Shown here in pieces: positions 48,027 to 57,740 of a stretch of 64,000 bases of DNA. The DNA lies in NCBI GenBank assembly GCA_035771175.1, contig CM069604.1, positions 17,361,115 through 17,425,114 on the forward strand. Reading direction: 5' to 3'. Below the pieces are notes generated by a model. It made no database searches and had not been told where the DNA came from. It saw only the letters and a list, made by a program, of their open reading frames with translations. Origin of the DNA: Paratinospora sagittata. Lineage: Eukaryota > Streptophyta > Magnoliopsida > Ranunculales > Menispermaceae. The translations under genes and the position numbers were made by a program. Every line of letters begins with the position of its first letter. Position 1 is the stretch's first letter.

Positions 48027-49490
48027 TGTAATACCCTGTATTTCACAAAAATAATAATAATAATAATAATAATAATTTTTTTTAGGATAAAGCACATACC
48101 TGGAAGTCCAGGCACATGGCACAGGCCTGGAAGTCCAGGCAGCCCGCCTAGACTTCGAGGCGCCAAAAACTCTATATAAACCAACCCTCCCCTCTTCATT
48201 TTTCACTCCAAATTATGATTTTTCCTCCTCTTTTCACTCATATTGAGTTTTTAGTCTTTTTAGACTCTCTGTCCGAGACTCTCAGTGCAGTACGATGAAG
48301 TTCTGTTCGGAGGAAAGCGTCATATCTGAAAAAAGAAGAAGTTCTTATCTGAAGGTGGGGAACGAAACATAGGTTTGCGTGTTTTATAACTTTTATTAAA
48401 GTTTACATTCAATTATTATTATGTCTACTGTTCATTTACACTGCATTATGTCATATAATGTTTATACTGCCGCACTTATGCTTGTACACTTGGAATTCAC
48501 GTATTATACTGTTATAATGCTGGATTTGTGGTCAATCTGACTCAACTAGACTCAGTCTTGTCCTCAGTAACTTTAAATAGTGAACGGGAGGTAGTGGGCT
48601 ACTCTAGGCGATTGGTTGTTTAAGCAGACGTAGTGCCTCACCTCTCAACTGGGGACTGATGTAGTTGGTCTTATTGAAAGCTATCAGCGTATACATGTAA
48701 TACTGAATGTCCTAACCATGCACGTCGTAATACCGACTCTGATAAGGGTCACTAGACGTTGTCATAGTCAGTCTAAATGTCAAGAAAAGACCAGACCAGT
48801 AGACTAGACCAGTTCATGCATTGGCATCAAACATATCACCATCTAGGGACGTATATGGTTCATGACTCATAGAATAGTTAGGAGCATTGCTCGTTATTCA
48901 TTACATTTCTCTGGAGAGGGACGTACATGAGAACCCGGCTACTCCCGGGGAGGGACTTCAGTACGTGAATCCAGAGCATCGTTCATGAGGAGGGACGTAT
49001 AGTGAGAACCTGGCTACGCCCGGGGAAGGACACCTATACATGAACTTAGGCGATGTACGTTCATCAAACCATTACGAGACGGTGTCATGAATACATACAT
49101 ATTGATTGATTATGATGCTCACATGTGTATTTAAGATATTTGATATTGAAGTATGCTTTATTAATTGTTATACTCACGAGCTATTTACCCACTAAGCGCG
49201 TTAAGCTCACTCCATTATTATCCAATCTTTCACAGGAAATTAAGGTGGACTGGGTGCAGGTTATGGGGCCCACATTTTGTACCCTTTGTATGATTCATTG
49301 GAATTTTGGGGAGTATGTTCCCTTGACCATTTCATGTACAAATTATATTCTGAATTAAATGAAATCAGATTTGTACTGTGTGACATATATTTCCGCTTCG
49401 CACTCTGTTGTTACCATTGTTATTGTTCCAAATGCGCGCCCCGTCCGCGAGTGTATCGCCGATTTAGGGGCGTCCGGGCGGGGTGTGACA
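48027..49490 (+). repeat. E4 5' LTR
   Basis: 1464 bp, TGTAATACCCTGTATTTCAC to GGGGTGTGACA. Poly-(TAA) near 48050-48075, palindromic CCTGGAAGTCCAGG repeats near 48100-48140, and a TATA box at 48173-48180. Two roughly 86-bp spaced units of GAGGGACGTA...GAGAACC(C/T)GGCTAC lie near 48903 and 48989. Confidence 0.95.
48100..48180 (+). promoter_or_regulatory. E4 U3 core promoter region
   Basis: Two or three CCTGGAAGTCCAGG-type palindromes, then GGCGCCAAAAACTC and TATATAAA at 48173-48180. Same layout in the 3' LTR (TATA 58018-58025), S1 and E3. Confidence 0.6.
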
Positions 49491-49495
49491 TTTAA

Positions 49496-49507
49496 TGGTA
49501 TCAGAGC
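49496..49507 (+). other. E4 primer-binding site
   Basis: TGGTATCAGAGC five bp after the LTR end; complement of the 3' end of initiator Met tRNA. Confidence 0.92.
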
Positions 49508-49549
49508 GTACGGTCCTTGGCTCGCCCAAGTCCACCAAATTAGGGGAAG

Positions 49550-50240
49550 AAAATTTTCATTAGAAATATATATATCTAAGAAAACTATATAGTTTTATAT
49601 AGTTTAGAAATATATATATAGTTGTAATTAATGAAAACTATATATATTGTTATGATTAAATATATATATCTATATATCTATGCATATAGGAGATATATAT
49701 ATACTATGTTGATAATGAAAAATTTTGAATGAAATTTTTTTTTATTAGATATATATATCTCTAGAACTATATATATATATATGTCCATTATATATAGTGA
49801 GATTGTATTAAATATATATCTAGAGAACTATATGATTTTTTATACAGTTTAATTTAAATATACATATAGTCATGATTTCTTAAAAAATATATGTATAGTT
49901 ATATACCTTAGTGTATAAGAGATATATATATATATATCATATAATTGAAAAAAAAATTGAAAAATGTTATTAGATATATATATATATATAAAATAAAAAA
50001 TAAAAAATAAAAAAATAAATTTTGAAAAATGTTATTAGATATATATAGAACTATATATATATATGAATTATATATATAGTTAAGATTTGTATTAATTATA
50101 TATCTAAGAAAACTGTGTATGATTTAGATATAGTTTAAATTTCAAATATATATATAGTTGATTAGTTACGATTACATATATATATCTATATATATCTATA
50201 TATATATAGATATATATATATCATATTGCTAATGACGAAT
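49550..50240 (+). repeat. E4 AT-rich leader array
   Basis: About three imperfect units beginning near (A/T)TATTAGATATATATATCT (49741, 49971, 50030), each containing GAACTATATATATATG..AATTATATATAGTT and GTATTAAATATATATCTA. Same unit as the longer E5 array. Noncoding. Confidence 0.8.
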
Positions 50241-50370
50241 TTTGATTACATGATGGCATAAACATCAAGAGAAAAATATAAAATCTTATCCAACTCACAA
50301 GGCATAAATCTTAAAAATGTTAGGAATATATTTTGTGTCTTTCACAAATTTATTTTCCTTTCAGCAAATA

Positions 50371-51246
50371 ATGGCCTCAAGTGAAGGAGCAACTTCCACT
50401 AGCAGGGAACCAATGCCCACTAGACTCATGGAATTGTCCAAAAGGGAGGTTATGACCATGAGGAGCATCGACAACAGAGATCTCCGCCTCCACCCAATCC
50501 TTCACGACAAACTCGCAACTATGGGTTGGTTGAACATAACAAAGGTTGAGGGCCAAGTCTCTTACAACTTGGTAAGATCCTTCTACGAAGCCATGAATTA
50601 TGTGGGACTTCCAGAAGAGGGAATCAGCCCTGTATTGGAGACAACAGTTATGGGGATAAAAATTCCTATCAACATCGAAATCATCGCTCGACTTATGAAA
50701 ATTCTGATTGAGGAAAGAATTATTGATCCACATGAACCGCAGACAATTACAGAGATTGCGGAGTCTAATGAACAATTATTCAATTCCCTCACCAAGGAGC
50801 CATACACTCAATCGACGTTCACCAACCTCCCAAACAATTATCTTAAACCATCTCTTGCAGGCCTTGGAAAGATCGTGTTCGGCAACATCTTGCCAGAAAG
50901 GAGGCCTAATGGCACTATGTCAAGGGCCCAACTCCTTGTGCTATATTGCATAGAAAAGGGAATAAAGGTCTCCCTACCACACATCATCATCCAACAAATG
51001 TTGAGGGTGATTCAAAACCCTTTGAGAAAGGAATTCCTCGGTTACGGAGTCTTGATCATGAGGATGCTACGCGAAGTAAACATCGACACTTTTGATGGGA
51101 CTTCGACACAAATCGTTGAGCCAGTTACAACATTTTCTATCTTCAAGATATATGTTCCAAGGGGAGGAGTAACTGACGAGGAAGTATTCGGCACAACGAT
51201 AGGAAATGCCGAGAGAATGAGGGACAAGCATGGACGTTGCCTTTGA
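50371..51246 (+). CDS. E4 ORF0, conserved domain (extra ORF upstream of gag)
   Basis: ATG 50371 (MASSEGATSTSREPMP), chosen because the same ATG is used in E3 and the matching position in E5; an in-frame ATG at 50317 exists but is not conserved. It lies six bases after a TTTTCCTTTCAG tract. 291 codons without a break. Conserved blocks: SIDNRDLRLHPILHDKLA, ITKVEGQVSYNLVRSFYEAM, MGIKIPINIEIIARLMKI, GKIVFGNILPERR, MSRAQLLVLYCIEKGIKVSL, HIIIQQMLRVIQNP, VTDEEVFGTTIG. The last two-thirds (fixed spacing of ILPE...T.SRAQLLVLYCI..G..I) resembles the 'putative plant transposon protein' family (Transposase_32-like) known from ORFs of Athila/Tat elements. No signal peptide or transmembrane segment. The role is unknown. 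It ends at TGA 51244-51246, a stop also present in E3. Confidence 0.78.
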   Translation: MASSEGATSTSREPMPTRLMELSKREVMTMRSIDNRDLRLHPILHDKLATMGWLNITKVEGQVSYNLVRSFYEAMNYVGLPEEGISPVLETTVMGIKIPINIEIIARLMKILIEERIIDPHEPQTITEIAESNEQLFNSLTKEPYTQSTFTNLPNNYLKPSLAGLGKIVFGNILPERRPNGTMSRAQLLVLYCIEKGIKVSLPHIIIQQMLRVIQNPLRKEFLGYGVLIMRMLREVNIDTFDGTSTQIVEPVTTFSIFKIYVPRGGVTDEEVFGTTIGNAERMRDKHGRCL

Positions 51247-51681
51247 AAAAGTCGACGCAAGATTCCCGTTAGAGAAGCACCAAATTTTGGACGACAGAAC
51301 ATCCCAATGAGCCCACTATTTCAAAATTTTTCACCTGATACAGATCTAGATATACAAGGGGCTCCAGTTAGGGGATCCCCGTATAATCAAAACAATTACC
51401 TTTCACCTATGAATCACACGTACAACCAATACTTTCCTCCAATGCCTATGGCCTACCCTCCACCTATGGGACAATCGAGCCATCAACCACCAATGGACCA
51501 ATCGACTAACCTTTTTGAAAGGTTAAATAAAATGGAATCCAATATGGTGGAAATGAAAGCGACTCAAAATTATATATTAACACATATGCAAAACTCTGAA
51601 GCAGAGCGAGCAAACTCTCAACCTTCTGTTAGTAGTCGTTCTGTACCTAGCAGGAGATCTAGAAGGAGCGGAAGTAGGTAA
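51247..51681 (+). CDS. E4 ORF0 C-terminal Pro/Gln-rich segment, in frame after the TGA
   Basis: Continues in frame after the TGA at 51244. First ATG at 51307 (MSPLFQNFSPDTDL), then GSPYNQNNYLSPMNHTYNQY, FPPMPMAYPPPMGQSSHQPP, a short probable coiled coil (LFERLNKMESNMVEMKATQN) and a Ser/Arg-rich end (SRSVPSRRSRRSGSR), TAA at 51679-51681. The E3 copy ends four codons later (QENQD). Compared with E3, about 75 codons are deleted between two copies of GCACCAAATT-like sequence near 51279. Whether this is a separate protein, a readthrough extension or a spliced exon is not settled. Confidence 0.55.
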   Translation, partial: KSRRKIPVREAPNFGRQNIPMSPLFQNFSPDTDLDIQGAPVRGSPYNQNNYLSPMNHTYNQYFPPMPMAYPPPMGQSSHQPPMDQSTNLFERLNKMESNMVEMKATQNYILTHMQNSEAERANSQPSVSSRSVPSRRSRRSGSR

Positions 51682-52481
51682 GGAAATCAAAATTGATTAC
51701 TGGCATTGTAAACTTTTCTTTTATATACATGAATGAAATGTTTTGTTTAAAAACTATCTTTGGTGGGCCGACTTACAACCATTCTTTCTTTTGTATCACT
51801 AACTTTGGAATGGTATGGGACATAACAAAATTGGAGGATACTTAATAAAATGTGGAAGTAAGAAAACCCATGATATTGTGTGAAAAGAAACATTTGGAGA
51901 CAGTTGCATTACTAATATTATCACTAAGTTTACACGGTATGGGACGAGTAAATTTGGACGATACTATTAGTGAACTTTTATTCAGCCAATGTTTTTAGAG
52001 ACCGTGTTCATACAACTTAACTTGGTTAACACCTTTATTACCAAAGTCATGTGGTATGGGACACATGAACTTGGCTAATAATTGAAAAGACTAAGAGTAA
52101 GAGTTTGAATACATAAGATTGCAATAGAACGTTAGATCAGGATATTTACCGAGGCAAATCTTAGAATTCTTATGACTCGTATGGATTTTTAATGAAATAT
52201 ATAAGTATGTTCACAAAGACCAAAACCAAATCATTTGAAATACTTGCAAAGTTTTGTACTTATTATATAAACATTCTAACCTTGTTTTTACACCCTGCCA
52301 AACATACGAGTTATATAAAATTATTTGATTCCTCAACAAAAAACCTTACACTATACTTAGAAAAAAAAATAGGTGATTTTAATATTGCAGTACTCTCGAA
52401 ATTGTTGCTGAGCATACTATAACATTATACTTGACTACAGTTTCTTAATCTTGGTTTTATTTTCTCCTTGCCAGTGAGAAA
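51682..52481 (+). other. E4 spacer between ORF0 and gag with three degenerate repeats
   Basis: Three units with GGTATGGGAC at 51812, 51936 and 52053 (spacing 124 and 117 bp), each followed by AAA(A/T)TTGG(A/C)(G/C)GATA. Ends in TTTTATTTTCTCCTTGCCAG just before gag. No ORF. Confidence 0.65.
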
Positions 52482-53660
52482 ATGCAAACAAGGAAGAGAG
52501 GAAGGCCACGTACTGTTCGTCCAGCAGTTGAGGCACCTCCTGAGATTCAGGAACCGCTGCCTCTGACAACAGCACAGGCCACACCCGACACTTCCACTCC
52601 ATCTGGGCAGGCAATACCACCCCTACCCGCACCCTTTACAATGTCTTCGAGCATGGAAACCTTTTTTTCCTGATTTATTGAAGCAATCAAAGCCACTGTT
52701 CAAACGGTCGTTCATGAGACCGCGACCAGTCAGGTTGCCACGGTTCAAGCATCTGTAAAATTTGGGTCGGAAGTTAACCGATCAGATTACTAAATACAAG
52801 CGGCTACAACCTCTTACTTTCGATGGCACCATTGATGCTAATGAGGTGCAAAGTGGCTGGATGAGTCAAAGAAGGCCCTTGATGCAATGGGAGTCGATGA
52901 GACTCGAAAAATTCAACTAGCGACCTACCAACTTGTTGGTGGGGCAAACACATGGTGGAAGACAGTGAAAGAAGACCCAAGGGTCAACATAGCAGATATG
53001 AATTGGCAACAGTTTGAGTCAATGTTTATTGATGAGTATTTTCCCAGCGCGGTGACGAAGTAGAAGCGCCAGGAATTCACTAAATTATACCAGGGCACCA
53101 TGACTGTCAGAGAATATGCTGGAAAATTCAAAGAATTATCAGTCTACTCTCTCTCCACCATCTCAACGGAGCGAGATAATACTGAGAAATTTTATAATGG
53201 CCTTCGCCATAACATTCGACAAGCCTTATCGATCTTGGATCTCAAGATTTACAAGGAGGTTGTTGACAAGGCCATGAGCTTTGAACAAGAGAAGACCTTA
53301 CAGGAACAGAGAATGAATAAGGGTAAACGGCCTGCAACGTTTTCCCAACAAGGCTCGCAGCAGGGCAACAAGAAGAAGCCCTACTACAATCAAAACCCAG
53401 CCCTCCCAGCCCCTGTTTCGAAGAATGAGGCCACAACACCTGCGGCTTAACCTTCTAACCCTAACCATCAGGGTTTTCGTAATCATGGCCGCGGAGGTCG
53501 TTATGGAAGGGGTGCCATCGAAACGGCAATGGCAGAGGTGGTGGTCGACACCACAATCAGCAAGCCCAGCAGAACAATCAGTATGGCCAGCAACACAATC
53601 AGCAGTATTGGCCTACTTGTTTCAACTGCGGCCAGTAGAGCCATGTAAGAAATGCCTGTC
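52482..53660 (+). pseudogene. E4 gag, degraded
   Basis: ATG 52482 (MQTRKRGRPRTVRPAVEAPP). TGA at 52671-52673, a frame change near 52770, KRLQPLTFDGTIDANEVQ near 52800, another shift near 52850, capsid core (QLATYQLVGGANTWWKTVKEDP) near 52915, TAG at about 53063, and MTVREYAGKFKELSVYSLS from 53100. The frame ends at 53448. The zinc knuckle (53618-53659) is in the pol frame and has TAG at 53636 in place of the residue before Ser-His. Confidence 0.92.
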
Positions 53661-56600
53661 CGCACCTTCAGCAACCTGTTCCTGCTATTCCGGTCCAACA
53701 AGTACCACCTGCTGCTAACGCCCAACCCAGGCAGAACCAAGGTCAACGGAATCAGGGCAGAGCATATGCCATCGCTCAACTACCCCTCCCAGACAACAAT
53801 GTAGTCGAAGGTACCTTTCATTTGTTTAATACAATGGTGCATGTTTTGTTTGATTCAGGTACTACGCATTCTTTTATATCATCAACATTGGTAAGACATG
53901 TAGGCCTGCATCCTGAACCCACAAACATCACACTCCATGTCACATCACCGTTTTGATCTGTTGCTGACGTGAATTTGCAGTGTTCTCATTGTGAACTTCG
54001 AATGTCAGAACAAATAATATATGCAGATCTTTTTGTGATGGATATTGAAGACTTCGACATCATCCTCGGCATGGACTAGCTCGCACCACTGAATGCAAAG
54101 ATCAACTGTGTGAAGAAGCAAGTTCAGTTAACCTTGCCTACAGGAGAGTTTGTCAATATTCACGGTAAAAGGAAATGGATACACAAATCAACAGTTGCAC
54201 TTCTCAGATCTCAACTTCGAGCGTTATCCCTTGGTGACGAAAATGAATCACCAGCACTATACCCTCTCGAAGTACACGATGTTCTAGTCATATCTGAATT
54301 CCCAACAGTTTTTCTAAATGACCTTTTTGGTCTACCTCCAGTTAGGGAAGTCGATTTTGAGATCAACCTCATACCTGGGACAGGGCCTATCTCAATTCTA
54401 CCATACAGAATGTCTAATGTCGAGCTAGTCGAATTAGACAAACAACTAAAGGAATTAGAGAGTAATGGCTTCATCCGAAAGAGTTCATCACCCTGGGGTG
54501 CTCCAGTTCTGTTTGTTCGCAAAAAGGATGGTTCGTTACGACTTTACATCGATTATCGCAAGTTGAATAACGTCACCATCAAGAACAGATATCCATTGCC
54601 CAGGATCGATGACTTGTTCAACCAACTAAGAGAAGCTAAATACTTCTTTAAGATTGATTTACGGTCCGATTTTCACCAACTCCGGATCCGAGAGTCGGAC
54701 ATCACCAAGACGGCGTTCAGAACTCGGTACGGTCATTATGAGTTCTTAGTTACCCCGTTCGGTCTAACAAATGCACATGCTGCATTCATGGATTTGATGA
54801 ATCGCATATTCAGGTTATACTTAGATCGATTTGTGGTGGTTTTTGTGGACGACACCTTGATATATTCCTCAACCGAGGAAGACCATAAAATACATTTGAA
54901 AATAGTCCTCCATACCTTGAGAAGCCACCAACTATATGCAAAGTTGAGTAAGTGCGAATTTTGGGTGAAGAGAGTTCAATTCCTAGGCCATGTGGTTTCA
55001 GGCAATGGCATTGAGGTAGATCCTTCTAAGGTTGAAGTCGTTTTAAACTGGAAGCAGCCTACCACTGTTACTAAGATTATGAGTTTTCTTGGGTTGGCTG
55101 GCTATTACAGACGCTTCATCAAGGACTTCTCAAAGATTGCTGAACCTATGACCAAGCTCACTCGAAAAGAAGTGCGATTCATCTGAAATCCTACCTATGA
55201 AGCATCATTTCAAGAATTGAAGAAACGCCTCACGACGGCACCTATACTTATCACTCCAAGAATTGCAATTGGATTTTCATTATACACCGACGCCTCTCTC
55301 CAAGGTTTAGGTGCGGTACTAATGCAAGAAGGCCAAGTTGTTGCATATGCCTCGAGGCAACTAAAGATTCACGAGGGTAATTACCCGACACATGACTTGG
55401 AACTTGCAGCTGCTGTGTTTGCACTGAAGCTATGGCGTCATTACCTATACGGTGAACGGTTTGAGGTCTTCAAGGATCACAAAAGTCTTAAGTACATATA
55501 CACTCAGAGAGACCTAAACCTTCGCCAGAGACGATGGTTGGAATTCTTGAAAGATTATGACTTTCAACTCCAGTACCATCCCGGAAAGGCCAATATCGTG
55601 GCCGATGCCCTGAGTAGAAAATCTTATGTTGCTTGTACTCTTAACTATGAAATGGGGAAGTTGGCTACAGATATGGATAACTTTAACCTACAGCTGAATG
55701 TCGAGGGACCACGACCACGACTCTCTCAATGATCAACCACCTCTGAGCTCGTTCGAAAGATTTCAGCTACTCAAGCCAATGACCCTATGTTAATGGAGAA
55801 ACGAGAACTTCTACTCAGCGGACAAGATCTTCCTCATTGGTCAGTCTCTAAAGACGGAGCCGTTTTCTATAAAAAATGTCTCTGTCTACCGAACGATCCT
55901 GAGGTTCGAAAAGACGTGCTTACTGAGATGCACTGTTCGAGGTACGCTATGCATCCTGGGAGTGACAAGATGTACAAGGATGTCAAGCGACAATTCTGGT
56001 TTTCTAGAATGAAGACGGCAATTGCAGACTTCGTTGCTCGATGTCTCGTTTACCAGAAAGTTAAGGCAGAACGAAGACTTCCCTCAGGACTTCTCCAGCC
56101 GTTACCTATTGGAGAATGGAAGTGGGAGAACATCGCAATGGATTTTTTTACGGCCTTGCCTCGAAATAATAAAGGGAAAGATGTTATCTGGGTTATCATT
56201 GACAGACTTACAAAGTCTGCACACTTCTTGCCAATAAAGTTCATGGATAATCCCGCCAAACTTGCAAAACTATATGAAAGAGAGACCGTACGCCTTCATG
56301 GCGTACCACTCACGATTGTCTCTGATCGAGACCCTCGATTCACATCAAACTTTATGGAAAGCTTCTAGAATAGAATGGGTTCTAAGATCACTATGAGCAC
56401 AACCTTCCATCCTCAGACTGATGGGCAGTCAGAGCGGCTTATCCAAATCTTAGAAGACATGTTACAATGCTGCATTTTGGACTTTAATGACGGATGGGCA
56501 AAGTATTTGCATCTAGCTGAGTTTGCATACAACAATAGCTACCAAACTAGTATCGGCATGGCACCATACGAGGCTCTTTATGGTCAGCCTTGCAGATCTC

Positions 56601-57187
56601 CGATATGCTGGTTAGATATGGCAGATTGACCGCAGTTAGGCCCTAAACTAGCTCAAGAGACTTCTGAGAAGATCACACTAGTAAAGGAACGACTTCGTGT
56701 TGCACAAAGTCGACAGACGAGCTATGCTGACAAGCGGAGACAACTTCTAGAATTTGATAAGGGGGACTTTGTTTTTCTGAAAGTCCAGCCCACAAGAGGT
56801 GCCAAACGCTTTGGGATCAAAGGCAAGCTCTCCCCGCGGTATATCAGTCCATTTCAGATCTTTGAACGTATTGGCAAACTTGCTTATCGTCTGTCCCTTC
56901 CATCGTCCATGCCTAAGGTTCATGATGTTTTTCACGTATCTATGCTTCGTAAGTATCGTCCTGATCCTTCGCATATCATCCCTTTAGTCGAGGTTTGGGT
57001 TGAGGAAGGAAATACGTATCAGGAGAAAGCGATACAGATTTTAGATAGAAAAACTCAAGAATTACGGCGACGTAGCATACCACTTGTGAAAGTGCTCTAG
57101 GATCACCATGACGTAGAGGAAGCAACATGGGAAGTAGAAGTAACTATTAAACAGAAATGTCCTGAATTGTTTTCTAATACCAACTGA
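53661..57187 (+). pseudogene. E4 pol polyprotein, in one frame with scattered stops
   Basis: All pol segments lie in a single frame. Protease DSGTTHSFISS (Asp codon 53852); RT with [21 protein letters not shown] near 54565 and FVDDTLIYS at 54842; RNase H ([15 protein letters not shown]) near 55283; [17 protein letters not shown] near 55580; integrase finger with its last Cys as Tyr (CLVYQ, 56042-56056); VIIDRLTKSAHFLP near 56195; SDRDPRFTSN near 56325; [11 protein letters not shown] near 56415 (Glu kept); chromodomain-like tail near 57070-57150; stop TGA 57185-57187. Stops: near 53955, 54077, 55184, 55730, 56366, 56627 and 57098. Longest open run 54110-55186 (protease end to RT). No net frameshift. 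Confidence 0.95.
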
Positions 57188-57283
57188 TGATGCGATACAT
57201 TGTCCTATTTTCACTTATCAATAAAATGATGAAACATTGTTACACTTATCTTAATACATTGTTTCACTTGAATAACTACACCG

Positions 57284-57706
57284 ATGTCTAAAACTAACAT
57301 CCATGGATATCGTGATGCACACACGCAGTGGCTTCCTTGGCAACTTGTAACTACTTCTCAAGAAGCAGAGTCAAGTCACTACTACTTTGCATCACCAACT
57401 CCATCACCGCACAGCGATCATTATCGCCAGAACGTGCATGACTTTTTTGCAACAATCCCGTGCCCTCATCTTGCAGGACCTCTCCTCAAACGATGTAACT
57501 ATCGCCCTCCACCACCATCTGTTATGCAAATGTAGGAATCTTCAGAGGATGAGTTCGATTCCATTTGCTCTCCATGGTTTTATGATGATGAGGATTCCAC
57601 CGCCCACAGTGCAATTCAGGGACAATACTAGCACTATCATGAACTCGCAAGAGATGACACCGGCAGTGGATCTCAAGCAGATAACCATCATAACTTCTTG
57701 AATTGA
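57284..57706 (+). pseudogene. E4 ORF3: small sense ORF between pol and 3' LTR
   Basis: ATG 57284 (MSKTNIHGYRDAHTQW), 97 bp after the pol stop, to TGA 57704-57706, with internal TAG at 57533 and 57629. Contains ESSHYYFASPTPSPH, LLKRCNYRPPPPSVMQM, ESSEDEFDSICSPWFYDDED and GSGSQADNHHNFLN. Aligns with E3 ORF3 but lacks about 30 codons in the middle. Acidic C-terminal half; no known domain. Ends 18 bp before the PPT. Confidence 0.6.
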
Positions 57707-57723
57707 TTTCAATGGCGAAATCT

Positions 57724-57740
57724 CTTTAAGGGGGGGAGAG
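57724..57740 (+). other. E4 polypurine tract
   Basis: CTTTAAGGGGGGGAGAG immediately before the 3' LTR. Confidence 0.9.
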
